Below, piece after piece: positions 11,349-22,079 of a stretch of 64,000 nt of DNA; the stretch's first letter is position 1; the number at the start of each line of letters is the position of its first letter. The stretch comes from Megamerina dolium (taxonomy: Eukaryota; Arthropoda; Insecta; Diptera; Megamerinidae), in contig OY978530.1 of NCBI GenBank assembly GCA_963854835.1, forward strand, positions 21,894,937 through 21,958,936, given 5' to 3'. A program made the translations under genes and the position numbers. The notes beneath the pieces were generated by a model that saw nothing but the letters and a program-made list of their open reading frames with translations, did not search any database and was not told where the DNA came from.

Positions 11349-11847
11349 TCAGAAAAAACCTATATCGATCTCTTCAACGGATTTTGTACCTAGGTCCAAT
11401 TTTAATCTGTTAGTGAGATTAAAGATATTTATAGATAAACTCTCTGCTCGACACCAGTATGACACAAGAGTAAGCGCCTGGTTGAAAATATTGGAGACTG
11501 TTCCACCGAACTTACCGGATATGATGATTGCAAGATCGTCAGCACATCCAATTGCCTCAAAGCATGAATTAGGCTTTGAAAAAGAATGAAGAGAGACTAA
11601 TAGGTCTGTATGACTTAGGAAGTTAATTGGACTCACCGCCCGTTTTTGGAATAAACGCTACATTGACCTTGCGCCAAATATATGATGTATATTCTCTGCT
11701 TAAGCTATTCCTGAATATAGCCACTAGTGGGCTGAGTAATATATCAAGACCTCGTATCAGGAGAGCTGGAAATATGTTATCTAGAGCTGATGATTTAAAT
11801 GATTTAAAGGACTCTATGGCCCATTTTATTTTGTATGGTGTAAACAT
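11349..11847 (-). pseudogene. LOA-B reverse transcriptase remnant
   Basis: Two overlapping frames carry RT blocks: FKSFKSSALDNIFPALLIRG and IWRKVNVAFIPKTGG (11847-11623, palm entry motifs), then GCADDLAIIISGKF (within 11636-11349), where the catalytic YADD has become CADD. The sequence between the blocks is shorter than a full RT domain, so an internal deletion is likely. Confidence 0.75.
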
Positions 11848-11854
11848 TTCTCCA

Positions 11855-12848
11855 CTACTTTTATTTATTTTTATTTTTCTTTGTTTTTATTTTCCTTTCT
11901 TTCCTTTTTTGCAATTCGAGAATACAAACTCAATTTCTTACTCTATGCCTTAATGGAATACCTAACCCTACCTAACCTTACTTATACAATGAGGATTTAT
12001 AGGTTTGACCAGAGCCACCTGGTCGCACCTAACGAATCAGTCGTTTGGTAGATCCGCCTCAGCAGAAGTCTCCAAGCGACTGATAGTTATGTAGGGTAGC
12101 CTGATACAGGGGTCTCCTGTATCTAGCACTCTGGCCTCACACCTAGAAGAGGGAGACCTTTATAGCAGTATATAGGAATAACGAACGGGCTGGCGGATGG
12201 TTGCTCCTGGTATATGCGGTTGGCCAAAATGACCCTGGACAGAGCTGATGGCTCGCAGGCGACTACTTTAAGCGAGCAATCGAATACAGACAGCCTCGCT
12301 TAAGCAAGAACTACATATAGCAGCTGAGCGAATTACTGCCAGCGCGACTATAAGAGTACTCGTTCGGGTAGCAAGGAACTCGAACGGGCCGATTCAAAAA
12401 ATTCAACAAGATTGTTTCAAATAGTATGTCGGGCTACGAGTTACTCTAACAAGCATCGATTAGTTTTTATTATTTTTTATCATCATGACTTACGTCGGCA
12501 AGTCATACACCTTTAGTACATAACCATGTGTAAAGCATTTGAGAATTATGTAGTATAAGATTCCGATGATGCTATATTTTACGTTCAGTGAAAATTCATT
12601 TGATTGTTTCGTCTTTCTCTGTCGTTATAGCGACTGACCACACGAGTCTGTGTATGTGTGTACACATCTACTAATATTATTGGATGGCGACAATAAGGAG
12701 AAGAAGAAGCATCAAATGAACTTTTCTATGATACACATATTTGCTATGGTTTGTTTATTATTGGTAAGGTGAATATTTTAATGTTTTATGGAGTGTTCGT
12801 AGCTACATATGTAAAAAGTTGTAACAGGCTCAGTTTTAACCTGTTACA
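11855..12848 (-). mobile_element. Element X, copy 2 (unclassified, ~1 kb)
   Basis: Reverse-complement partner of X1, without the SINE/(TA)n insertion. In its own sense it starts at 12848 with TGTAACAG...CTGTTACA (8-bp inverted repeat around 13 nt), has a GC-richer middle and ends in a purine/A-rich tail near 11860. No ORF with family similarity was seen. It could be a non-autonomous retroelement or an LTR fragment; unresolved. Confidence 0.7.
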
Positions 12849-13559
12849 GCCGTTACCGATGAACACCGCATGGGCTACATTTTGTCTAAACTCGAGAGCC
12901 GCCAGAAGTACAGCCAGCTTGAATCGTGTCAAAATTTGATCGTTTAAAAGTTCCATTTTGAAATGCCTTTATTTGATTTTACTTTTTTTTTTATATAATA
13001 TCTAGACGTGGAGATCTAGAGGGTAAGTATTAGAACGGGGTACTAGTATTCTTGAGGATTATGACCTTGGATTTGGTATTGGATAAAAATATGAGTATAT
13101 GATATTTTAAGATCGGTCTAGAAATGACGAAGATATGATGAAAAATTTAAGAAGGCCACCTTAAAATATGTTTTTTAAAAAGTTCTGCTGAAATAATCAA
13201 AATACTTCCTTAGCAAAAGTTAAAAAATTTTTTACGGGCTTTAATTTTTTGTACCTAGAACAAAAGTTACATTATGGTACATTAGGGCGGTAGAAACTGA
13301 TGTATGGTGGGTAAATACTACAAGAGGACACTTGAGGTTAACGATCTTTGGTCTTTTCGAGATCAAAACATCGATCAGACTGTAAATGCCGATGATATAA
13401 CGAAAAATTTAAATGGGCGACCCCCATACGTTCGGCCGAAAAAAAAAAATTCGAAATCAGCTTGCAAAAATTTTTAATTTGCCTGTGAGGTGGTACGGCT
13501 TATTGAACAGTGTTCTAACTTTTTAGCGTATGTCTGCAAAGCATAAGTATGATAAGCAT
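12849..13559. other. AT-rich insert without recognised content
   Basis: This separates X2 from the LOA-B endonuclease. Two similar short blocks (GATATGATGAAAAATTTAA near 13135 and GATATAACGAAAAATTTAAA near 13395) suggest an old internal duplication. No gene seen. Confidence 0.5.
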
Positions 13560-14040
13560 AGTATCGGACCGTGCCGTGAGTATTTCCCTATATAACCTCC
13601 AATCTGTCTTTTTCTGATCGAAGGTTTCAGTTTGAATTTCTGATCTACCTGGTGGTTCAAAAACTACAAAAAGGCTCGTCAGATACATGCCAGTTCCTTA
13701 AAAAGTTGTGCAATGTGCTAACTGGTCAGAGTTAGCTCTAAAACCTCTTTTCTGATAGCATTAATGAAAGTGGGTCTCGTACCTCTGTTACTAATATTAA
13801 TGTTGTTACTTAGAAGAAATTTTAAAAGTGACTCACCTCTTTGATTGAAATCTGCGCTTCCCAAACCGGTATAATGCGCGTTTGCATATCGATTGATCAC
13901 AATCTGTAGGTTGTGAGTTTGGCAGTGCCCAATAAGCTCCTGCATTTCCTTAGGAGATATGTCGTTGAAATCATCGGGAAAGTAGGCCAACGCACAGGCA
14001 ATTTCTAATGTGCCTTTTTCCGTCGCAACCTCCACTAATA
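13560..14040 (-). pseudogene. LOA-B endonuclease remnant
   Basis: An open stretch of 105 codons (14035-13718) with YANAHYTGLGSADFNQRGES, ISNRGTRPTFIN and KEVLELTLTS, the central EEP blocks. A further frame to about 13560 has KKTDWRLYREIL, the linker before RT. The N-terminal catalytic Glu region and the C-terminal SDH block are not found. Confidence 0.7.
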
Positions 14041-14639
14041 TAGCTACTAGATCTTGGGTAGTGAACTCTGAAATTCGAAAATATTTAGTATAAGTTATAT
14101 ATTTTGTATAAGTGCCAGGGAGAGTTTTTCGTTGGCGAATCTCTTACACAGTGTGGCCGATGCTCCCGCAGCATGGTGCGAGTTGGACTATAGCACTTTA
14201 CTTGTGCTCATCGCTTCCGATCTCCTCAACCAGTGTAGTTTGTTTTGTACTGTCGACGAATGTGGACGTGTTCTGTGTTCTTGTACGATCTAGTATGAAA
14301 ATTCGAATTGTGTTCTTGTAACATTGTTACATACAGTTATTAGTGATTTTCTTTGTTGGTGCTCCCTGTGTAATCACTGGAGCCCAAGCTACTCTCGGAA
14401 GCCCTAACAGTTCGCAGGGGTGGTTTCTTGTAGGTGTTGTGACTAATTGTTAATGCGTCGCTCTGTCAGCGGAGCGCTAAAAATTCGTGGAATTTAACAT
14501 TGTAATTGACCTTTAGTCGCGGAAGTCTCAACAGTGAATGTTGTCCACTTTGTTTCAAATTGACTTTTAAGTGTTAGTGTTGTCCCTCTACTGTATTACT
14601 AATTACCCCTTGAGTGTAAGTTTTGAACGTTGTGGCAAT

Positions 14640-15100
14640 GGCACCCAAGAAAACGGGTCGCGCTAAGAGTGCGAGGTGCATGCCGAGACAGATGCGAACA
14701 CTGCTGCAGACGGTTGGCTCGTCGGCAGACGAAGATCACTCCTGATGTTTTTATGCAGGAGCTCTTCGACATGAATTTCAAGGAAAGCATAATGGCGGCG
14801 GCTTTCTAGCAGGGCGTCAGGAGGGTAAGCTGACCCTGTAAGGGCGACGGTGCGTAAGTTACCGTGGTTTGGTAGGGATCCAATGCGGTGGTGTCGACCC
14901 TCCTGACGAACTGGCGCTGCCACATTAAGCGGTTTTTTTCCAGAGTGCGTGAATCTAACCTGATGCGAGGCTGTTTATTTATTGGGATTGATCACCGTGT
15001 GGCTGAGTGTAAGGTAAAAGAGAATGTCTGTCGTCGTTGCGGGCAACAGTCGCATCGACTGGCAACTGCGTTTTCAAGGGCAATGCAGCTGATCGTCTGA
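14640..15100 (+). pseudogene. R1-type ORF1 with zinc knuckles, broken
   Basis: After a possible start at 14638 (ATGGCACCCAAGAAAACGGG, a basic N-terminus) the frame is lost. The C-terminal part (14888-15100) keeps DHRVAECKVKENVCRRCGQQ and a following SHRLA block. In R1-type ORF1 these are two or three CCHC knuckles that bind element RNA. The first Cys pair and the last Cys are mutated. Confidence 0.6.
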
Positions 15101-15113
15101 TGATAGCACTGGA

Positions 15114-15445
15114 TTGTCTTGTGTATGCGACCGTTGTTGCTCGTACGAATGCCGGACATTAATGGCTGTGAAGTTCTTTCAACTGAATTGCCAAGGCTCT
15201 TTTCCCGTTATGTGTGAGTTAGGTGCGGCGATACTCGCTCACTGCTGCAGCATCGCGATGATCCAGGAACCGTACACGAGCAATGGCGCGGTTCGGGGAC
15301 TACCCAGATCTCAGGGATGCCCGGGAATTCCCGGATCTCAAGTGCGGTGCTGCAGTCGTGGTGAATAACGTCGACACGAAGTGTTTATTGGTGAATGAAA
15401 CTGAGTTTGGTGTGTGTGTGAGTTGGATTTCCGTTATGTAATGAC
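15114..15445 (+). pseudogene. R1-type endonuclease, N-terminal fragment
   Basis: VKFFQLNCQGSFPVMCEL, AMIQEPY (with the catalytic Glu) and, after a frameshift near 15300, CGAAVVVNNVD and GVCVSW: the first third of an EEP endonuclease. It stops at the SINE insertion; the catalytic His/Asp half is absent. Confidence 0.7.
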
Positions 15446-15450
15446 CTTGT

Positions 15451-15765
15451 GTGGGTGCCGTAGCTCAGTGTTTAGTGTGTTGGCCTTCTGATGTGTGTCC
15501 AATCCCCGGGTGAAGCATAACAAATTTAATATCGAAAAGATTTTTCAACCAATTGACAATTTTTGCGGCCGTAACAATTTTCCATGGAAAAGCTTCTAAA
15601 AGAACTCTGCGACAGAGCTCAGAAAAAGTGATGTCGAAAGAGTTCTGCCGTTCGGAACTGGCTAAAATAAGTAGGTCCCTTCTAATACTGTCCAATTTAA
15701 CACGCACAACAGCAATGGAAAAGAAGCTCGGCCAAAGAACCCGTCGGGGCTTATACGTGACACAT
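15451..15765 (+). mobile_element. SINE copy 3 (tRNA-derived, damaged head)
   Basis: Starts GTGGGTGCCGTAGCTCAGTG. A deletion in the anticodon/B-box part leaves GTCCAATCCCC. The body follows the family and ends TGACACATATATA in a (TA)n tail into which RTE-A is inserted. Confidence 0.8.
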
Positions 15766-15788
15766 ATATATATATATATGTATATGTA

Positions 15789-17078
15789 ATTTGCGCCAAC
15801 TACCGTGGAATAAGTCTCCTGAGCATCGCGTACAAGGTTCTATCGAGCGTACTGTGTGAAAGATTGAAGCCTATGCTCAGCAACCTGATTGGACCTTATC
15901 AGTGTGGCTTCAGACCTGGTAAATCCACCATCGACCAGATTTTCACACTGCGCCAAATCCTGGAGAAGACCCAAGAAAAACAGATCGACACACACCACCT
16001 ATTTGTTGATTATAAAGCCGCTTTCGACAGTCCGGTAAGGGATTACCTCTACGCAACAATGTCTGAGTTCGGTATTCCTGCAAAGCTCATTCGACTTTGT
16101 AGAATGACACTGCATAACTCCCGTTGTGCAGTGAAAATTGGGAAGGACCTCTCCGCACCGTTTAATACCGAACGGGGTTTCAGACAAGGTGATTCGTTAT
16201 CGTGCGACTTCTTCAATCTTATTATGGAGAAAATAATACGAGCTGCTGATCTACGACATAATGGCACTATCTTCAACAAAAGTGTCATGCTGTTAGCGTA
16301 TGCCGACGATATTGACATAATCGGCATGAACACGCGAGCAGTCAGTGCAGCATTCTCAGAGTTGGAAAGAGAGTCGCGTCGGATGGGTCTCACGGTGAAC
16401 GAGGGCAAGACGAAGTATCTAGTGTCAACAAACAAAGAGTCCCGGCGTCTTGGACAGCACGTCACTGTTGACAACTACGCTTTTGAAGTAGTAAGGGACT
16501 TTGTCTATCTTGGAACCAGCATTAACAGCAGTAATGACGTCAGCTTGGAGATCATGCGTAGGATAACTCTTGCTAACAGGTGTTACTTTGGGCTGGGTAA
16601 GCAATTGAGAAGTCGAGCCCTCTCTCGAAGAACGAAAACTACACTCTACAAGTCTCTCATCATGCCTGTCCTAACATATGGCGCTGAAGCCTGGACAATT
16701 TCCACCTCGGATGAGCGAATACTTGGAGTTTTCGAGAGAAAAGTCCTACGCAAGATCTTTGGACCTATTTGCGTTGGTGGCGAGTACCGAATAAGGTACA
16801 ACCATGAGCTGTACGAGCTGTATGCCGATATTGACATAGTAAAGCGCATCAAAATCCAGCGGCTGCGCTGGCTAGGTCATGTCGAGCGAATGGAAGAACA
16901 CGCTCCAGCTAAGAAGGTGTTATATTCGGAACCCGCTGGAGGACGACGCAAAAGAGGAAGACCAAACCTCCGGTGGAAAGACCAAGTACTGGAGAACCTG
17001 ACGGCGCTTGGAATTTCTAACTGGCGCCAGCTAGCGAAGAACAGAGATGGCTGGCGAAGCATGTTATTTTCGGCCTAA
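15789..17078 (+). CDS. RTE reverse transcriptase, open from truncation to stop
   Basis: Partial ORF2 (about 430 codons, no own start) encoding the reverse transcriptase of an RTE LINE, the group to which predicted 'craniofacial development protein 2-like' genes belong. Blocks in order: [66 protein letters not shown] (catalytic YADD intact), [21 protein letters not shown], then the C-terminal [23 protein letters not shown] and [10 protein letters not shown] with a basic [11 protein letters not shown]. No stop or frameshift occurs over the whole stretch, in contrast to most copies here, so this is a relatively young insertion. EN and the RT N-terminus are missing, so it cannot move by itself. 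Confidence 0.9.
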   Translation: MCANYRGISLLSIAYKVLSSVLCERLKPMLSNLIGPYQCGFRPGKSTIDQIFTLRQILEKTQEKQIDTHHLFVDYKAAFDSPVRDYLYATMSEFGIPAKLIRLCRMTLHNSRCAVKIGKDLSAPFNTERGFRQGDSLSCDFFNLIMEKIIRAADLRHNGTIFNKSVMLLAYADDIDIIGMNTRAVSAAFSELERESRRMGLTVNEGKTKYLVSTNKESRRLGQHVTVDNYAFEVVRDFVYLGTSINSSNDVSLEIMRRITLANRCYFGLGKQLRSRALSRRTKTTLYKSLIMPVLTYGAEAWTISTSDERILGVFERKVLRKIFGPICVGGEYRIRYNHELYELYADIDIVKRIKIQRLRWLGHVERMEEHAPAKKVLYSEPAGGRRKRGRPNLRWKDQVLENLTALGISNWRQLAKNRDGWRSMLFSA

Positions 17079-17119
17079 ATCGATATTCGGTTGTTATGGC
17101 CACATAAGTAAGTAAGTAA

Positions 17120-17121
<2 letters not shown>
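15789..17121 (+). mobile_element. RTE-A: 5'-truncated RTE LINE
   Basis: It begins inside the RT domain directly after SINE 3's (TA)n tail and ends GGCCACATAAGTAAGTAAGTA, the (TAAG)n tail typical of RTE elements. TA-rich sequence containing TATATATGTATAT lies on both sides, compatible with a target-site duplication in a microsatellite, though low complexity makes this uncertain. Confidence 0.85.
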
Positions 17122-17499
<378 letters not shown>

Positions 17500-17939
17500 C
17501 TTGTTAGTACCGGTTGTTTTGCTTATTTGTTCTCTCTTTTGATCCTGTTGTATAATTTCTTAATTCTTTTTCTTTAGCTGTTTAATGGTACTACGAGGAT
17601 CAGGAGCCCATGGAGTTCACTACAACCTGATCGCCCTTCGGGGATCTTCGTGGTGGCTGTGGTTTAAACCACCAAAAGGTACGCCGGCATAGCACGTTGC
17701 TCGGTGTGGAGTTGCATTGCAACCGTGTGCTGGGACCCATAGACTATAGAAGTTTAAGATGAGCCTCAATCTTCACCAAGGGTGGGTAGTACAACAATTG
17801 CCGTACTCCGAATTGGTACTGTAGGGCTGGAAGCCCTCTGTCTTCTAGTCCTGCGGGGCGCATATCAACGCCTAATTTGATACGCTGTCCTTTGAGCGTC
17901 GTGAGATAAGCCTTCTAGGCAGGTACTCACTTAAAACCT

Positions 17940-18990
17940 CCACCTTCTTCTTCTCTTCAACCAGTTTATGGAACCTTGCTCCCCGTGGACCCTTGTTCTT
18001 GTTGTCCTTATGAACAGCCGAAGTTTGTGCCTTGGTGAGTTGCGCTTTTAGGTTGGGGTAGATGTCAACTTTACAGTGATCTCGGAACCCTTAGTTTTCG
18101 CAGCGGTCTTCGTATGCACGATTTTGTTGTTCCTTAAAATCAGCCGTACATAGCCGTAACGGTTAACTGTCAGATTGTTCAATGGTCACAAGAACCATTT
18201 CATTTAAGAGCTCAGGGCTCTGCCGAAAGAGTCCCCGGACGATATACGTCTTTGGAAATTCCGATTCCTCAACAGGCCTAAGTTCGAAACCACATTTGCT
18301 TCTAATGTGGTCGATGTTTTTGCGCATCCAGCTCCCAGTTTTACTGTTGGAATAAATAAACAATAACACATCCGGTTCTGTGTAATAAGCCCTCAAATAC
18401 CGGTCTATCATTAATGTCGTCGGCGACTTCAATCATTACGTCAATTGTGACTCTTGGATATGAACCAATTGCTCTTCATAAAATGAGATGGTAGGGATAA
18501 TACCCAGCCGAACGATACTCGCCGTTTGGCTGTAAAGCGATTTACCATCCTTGGGTGATGGTGTGGTCTTCTTGACTTTTGGCATCTGTTTCGCAGACTC
18601 TTTTGGCTGCGGATTTGCTTTTTTTAGTCTCTAAAGTCTTTTCTCTAAATTGGCCACTCGCCATTGCTTGCTTACAGCGCCTCTTCTCGACAGAAGTTAT
18701 TTTGACAAAATAACATCAAGCCCAGCTTGGTAAGTACTGCATCTATTTGCGTACAACCCGATTTTTGAGAGACTACACTAACGCTGTCACCGTAAAGCGT
18801 ATCTGCATTAGATGTATCCATAGACTTCGAATTGGCCTCTTCACCAAGCGGAAGTGTAGGGTGATTCTGTAAACCAAAAAATATTCTTGCTGAAGATTGG
18901 TTGGGTGCATGTCCAACAACACTGCACGCAGCCGAAATATCTGTGTGGAGTGACTAGGTGAGTGTACTGAGATGTTGCAAGTAGTCAAAA
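17940..18990 (-). pseudogene. LOA-J ORF1 protein remnant
   Basis: The best open stretch (18432-18163, 89 codons) has WMRKNIDHIRSKCGFELRP and TYIVRGLF then VLVTIEQ, the RNA-binding-protein-like pattern of LOA/jockey ORF1 (DUF4780-type). Lys-rich blocks at 18530-18650 fit the basic N-terminal linker. Many stops. Assignment is from pattern and position rather than a clear signature. Confidence 0.45.
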
Positions 18991-19023
18991 TTATGTTATC
19001 CAGCTTAGCTGGATAACATAATT
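18989..19023. repeat. Perfect 16-bp inverted repeat, 3-nt loop
   Basis: AATTATGTTATCCAGC at 18989-19004, loop TTA, then its exact reverse complement at 19008-19023. It sits in the ORF1 N-terminal region of LOA-J. Confidence 0.9.
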
Positions 19024-19209
19024 GCTGACAACGCTATCCCATCAGCTGATTCGTCGTTGTTTTTGTTTTTAATTCTATTTATATTATCCAGAAAGAATTC
19101 CACGAGTGTTAGGGAAAGGAAGTCGCCCACGGCAGAGTCTTTGTAGCGCAAGAAGGCAGTTATTAAAACCGGAGGTATCCGGAGTTTGTACCCTCTCTAT
19201 GTGGTTATA

Positions 19210-19767
19210 CATTCTGTCAAATAAGTACCCGGAAATCGGAAATTCTCATTTTTAATTTTCCCTCTGAGAATATTAAAAAAAAAAATTTCCCAGGTTGGCA
19301 CAACTGTCAGCCACTATTCTGTGAATTTTTATTGCTATGTGTCATTTAGTTTGGTTACGGCGCCATTAGGAACAAGTACAAGTCAACCTTTTGTGTGCGT
19401 TGCGATTTTTACTATGGATAAAAATATCGAACAAAGAGTTTGTGTGAAATTTTGTGTTTCAAACGAAATTTCTTGTGCCAAAACGTTGGAAATGTTGAAA
19501 AAAAAAACATTTGGTGATTCAACCATGTCGAAAACTCAAGTTTACGATTGGTATAAATCGTTCAAAGCGGGGAGAGAAGAAATCGCAACGCACACAAAAG
19601 GTTGACTTGTTCCTAATGACGCCGTAACCAAACTAAATGACACATAGCAATAAAAGTTCACAGAATAGTGGCTGACAGTTGGTGCCAACCTGGGAAAACA
19701 ATTTTTTGAAATATTTTCAGAGGGAAAATTAAAAATGAGAATTTCCGGGTACTTATTTGACAGAAAG
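19210..19767 (+). mobile_element. Foldback-type mariner, 558 bp, ~190-bp arms
   Basis: Flanked by TA on both sides (19208-19209 and 19768-19769), the mariner target duplication. Both ends read inward C(A/T)TTCTGTCAAATAAGTACC. The inverted match continues for about 190 bp (19210-19407 against 19767-19580), far beyond the ~30-bp TIRs of mariners. Only about 170 bp of unique centre remain, carrying the start of the transposase. The right arm therefore looks like an inverted copy of the left end, including 5' leader, that replaced the rest of the element. Confidence 0.85.
19414..19605 (+). pseudogene. Mariner transposase, N-terminal HTH fragment
   Basis: 63 codons from an ATG: MDKNIEQRVCVKFCVSNEIS, a helix-turn-helix (AKTLEMLKK...FGDSTMSKTQVYDW) and YKSFKAGREE, the standard DNA-binding start of a mariner transposase that recognises the TIR. 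The last seven codons before the stop are encoded by the inverted right arm. The linker and the D,D34D catalytic domain are absent. An extra Lys in an A-run differs from the usual spacing. It could at most make a DNA-binding peptide. Confidence 0.85.
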
Positions 19768-19769
19768 TA

Positions 19770-20286
19770 TGTCCAATTTTCTTTATTGTTGAAGATTCCA
19801 TCAACTTCACCAATTTAGATTGGGTGGCTACAAGATTTTAGTAGAAAGAAAAGCGTGATTGTTATAGAGCACATCAACCAGAAGTGACTGTTGAGTAGTG
19901 GTGATTTTAGAAATCATTTATTATTTTGTATTCTATAATGATTATTATCGAATTTTTAATTATTATTTATATCGAAATATTAAATCGATTAATTTGATTA
20001 TTATTATGTGCATATTATTATTATGTGCGTACTTTATTGCTTCTTCAAATCATCAAAATATGCCCCTCAGTTAAAAGACCATTATGATTACAAACGAAAC
20101 TAATATGTCCGTATGTCACTTCAGTCCTCGTTCATGTACATCCATGTCTGTCCACAACTAAGTACACACATATTCGTATATGCACTCGTTGCAACACACA
20201 CATGCACACTCAGGTCGTCACCCCACAGAGTAATATACTCGGTGTTGCAACACTACAAACAAAACAATGGCAGGCTTTTATTTTAT
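19770..20286. other. AT-rich DNA, no gene seen
   Basis: No domain, no clear repeat. There is a GTGTTGCAACAC palindrome near 20241. Confidence 0.5.
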
Positions 20287-20416
20287 TTGGGCGCCATTAT
20301 TGTTCATCCATTATAATGCCCCCACAGTGGCCTTGCACCAGCTGGCTAAGGTACTCAGGGCGTGGCCCTCAACCCGCCACTGAGAGGCAATGGATGAACA
20401 ATAATGCCCGCCATCA
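20287..20416. repeat. 130-bp imperfect hairpin sequence
   Basis: GCCATTATTGTTCATCCATT near 20292 is repeated in inverse as AATGGATGAACAATAATGCC near 20391. Inside these arms ACAGTGGC and GCCACTGA form a second inverted pair around a GC-rich centre. This nested pairing suggests a folded RNA or a very short TIR element; no gene type was recognised. Confidence 0.6.
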
Positions 20417-20802
20417 TTGTGGACATGGGTACTCAAACCGATAGCAAACCAGAAACAAAACAACAACTGCATACACAAACATCAACAACACGACATATCC
20501 TCTTATCGTCACGCTCAACCTGGCATGCCTATTATGTGCTCCCTCCCTTTCTGGATTGACCAAGCACGCCTGCAAAATTGTGGACAATCCCCACAACGTA
20601 CAGGAACCGAAAGTTCAGCCTACATCCATTTCCATTCCATGATCCACCCTAATGTGAGAATTTTAAGTACTCATACTTTACTAACAACAATATAAATTAA
20701 AAATTATAAAAAAATTTGAATTTATTACAACAAAATTACAGACAAGTACGTTAACCTAGGCCTTTTATTCTATGATATGATTACATATAATTTACTAATA
20801 TT
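20417..20802. other. Unassigned sequence
   Basis: One open frame (20417-20695, plus) lacks recognisable similarity and is probably chance. No repeat seen. Confidence 0.4.
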
Positions 20803-21268
20803 AGCCGCATTCTTTTGCACGCGAGTTGAAAAAGAACACTGACTTATTTGCCGAACTGCATGCAAAGCAACAACAAAAATAAGCGACATCGTCTATTTTA
20901 ACCGAGTTCAATTGAATTTGCTTATATTTTAATCGACCTGAGTTATAGTGTGGGAAAGTAAAAAAACAGCACTATTGTGAATATACTACTGATATGTGCT
21001 TGGGAAATTTCAACAACACATCAAATTATTGTAAATATAAACAAATAAAGCAAGTGCAAATAAAAATTTATTTTAAATAAACGAATATATTTACCACAGA
21101 TTCCGCAGAATTGTTTCTTTTTTGTTTTTATTTCGTTTATAAATTTCACGAACAACCATATATACCACCAGCGTTGTTAAGTAACTAAAGAGAAATTATA
21201 TTCAAGTAAAAGGGAAATTAATTGCGAGTTGGTGTTCTTTTGCAACTCGGTTACAAAAGAATGCGGCT
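20803..21268. mobile_element. MITE-like element, 466 bp
   Basis: The ends are perfect inverted repeats (AGCCGCATTCTTTTG ... CAAAAGAATGCGGCT). The match extends with few differences for about 40 bp (AGTTG(A/C)AAAAGAACAC). It is AT-rich and non-coding inside. ATT flanks both sides, possibly part of a short target duplication. The size and structure fit a MITE; the parent family was not identified. Confidence 0.65.
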
Positions 21269-22079
21269 ATTAATAAATAAACTTATATAGAAGAACATAA
21301 ATATATAGAGAAAAATAACAAAACAAAGCGCAGAAAGTATAGATAAATCGCAATAAAAACAAACTTAATAACTAAAAAAAAACTCTTGAAAATCTTTTAA
21401 GAATAATACAATAAAAAAAAAACAACAAATATATATAAAAAAATCAAATGAAAAAAGTATATGTATATATATATGTATATGACTAGATGTAAAGATGCGA
21501 GAAATTCGCGCTGCGCTTACGCACGCAGAGATGAAAATTGGGTGGAAATAACAAAAAAAATCAGAATTCTGATATAAATCGCCAAAAAACAAATCGCATA
21601 CACCCTAATCATACCCTTAACCTACTGAGCTCAATGAGGGGGTTATGGGGGAATTCCTCTACTTGCAACACTTGATGTGCAAGTACCCGATTTTGGCAAT
21701 TACTAAAAAAAATCAAAACTTATCCCCTCAACTCACACTTACTTGCGTCTCGAACGCACGCAACGCAAGAAAAGAAAAATCAAACAGTTATTAACGGTTC
21801 CGACGGAAATCGCAAATTTCACTTAACGGAATTTTCCGCTATACTAAAAAGTATATTTATAACTATATATCTATAATAATAATACCAAAAAATATATAAT
21901 AAATAACGAAAACCAATATCTGCCACAAATGGAAACTAAAATCCTCAATACCAAATCAGAAAAAAGAACACCGCTATGGCAACCCCGACATTTTGGTTCC
22001 ACACGTCCACCATTAGAAAATTCATTTGTTTTTGTTCTTTTACTTCTCCGCTGTCAGTTATTGGTTATATTGTGTTAAA
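21269..22079. other. AT-rich DNA, no gene seen
   Basis: Only short chance frames. A small inverted pair (AACCTACTGAGCTC / GAGGGGGTTATGG region) occurs near 21620. Confidence 0.5.

Larger units (their letters stand above)
14110..15450 (+). mobile_element. R1-type LINE, 5' part
   Basis: A long 5' leader (about 14110-14640) is followed by ORF1 remnants ending in a double CCHC knuckle and by the start of an endonuclease, cut at 15450 where a SINE begins. The closely following knuckle-to-EN arrangement and the EN start FFQLNCQGSFPVMCEL fit the R1 group, distinct from the LOA copies elsewhere. Confidence 0.6.
17500..19195 (-). mobile_element. LOA-J: 5' end and ORF1 of a LOA-type LINE
   Basis: On the minus strand the 5' end (about 19195-19050) resembles that of LOA-A: a GGATACC(T) block followed by CTTTCCCTAACACTCGTGG and an ORF1 start region. 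ORF1 remnants run to about 17940. No EN or RT is found on this strand before 17290. The left limit is uncertain. Confidence 0.5.
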
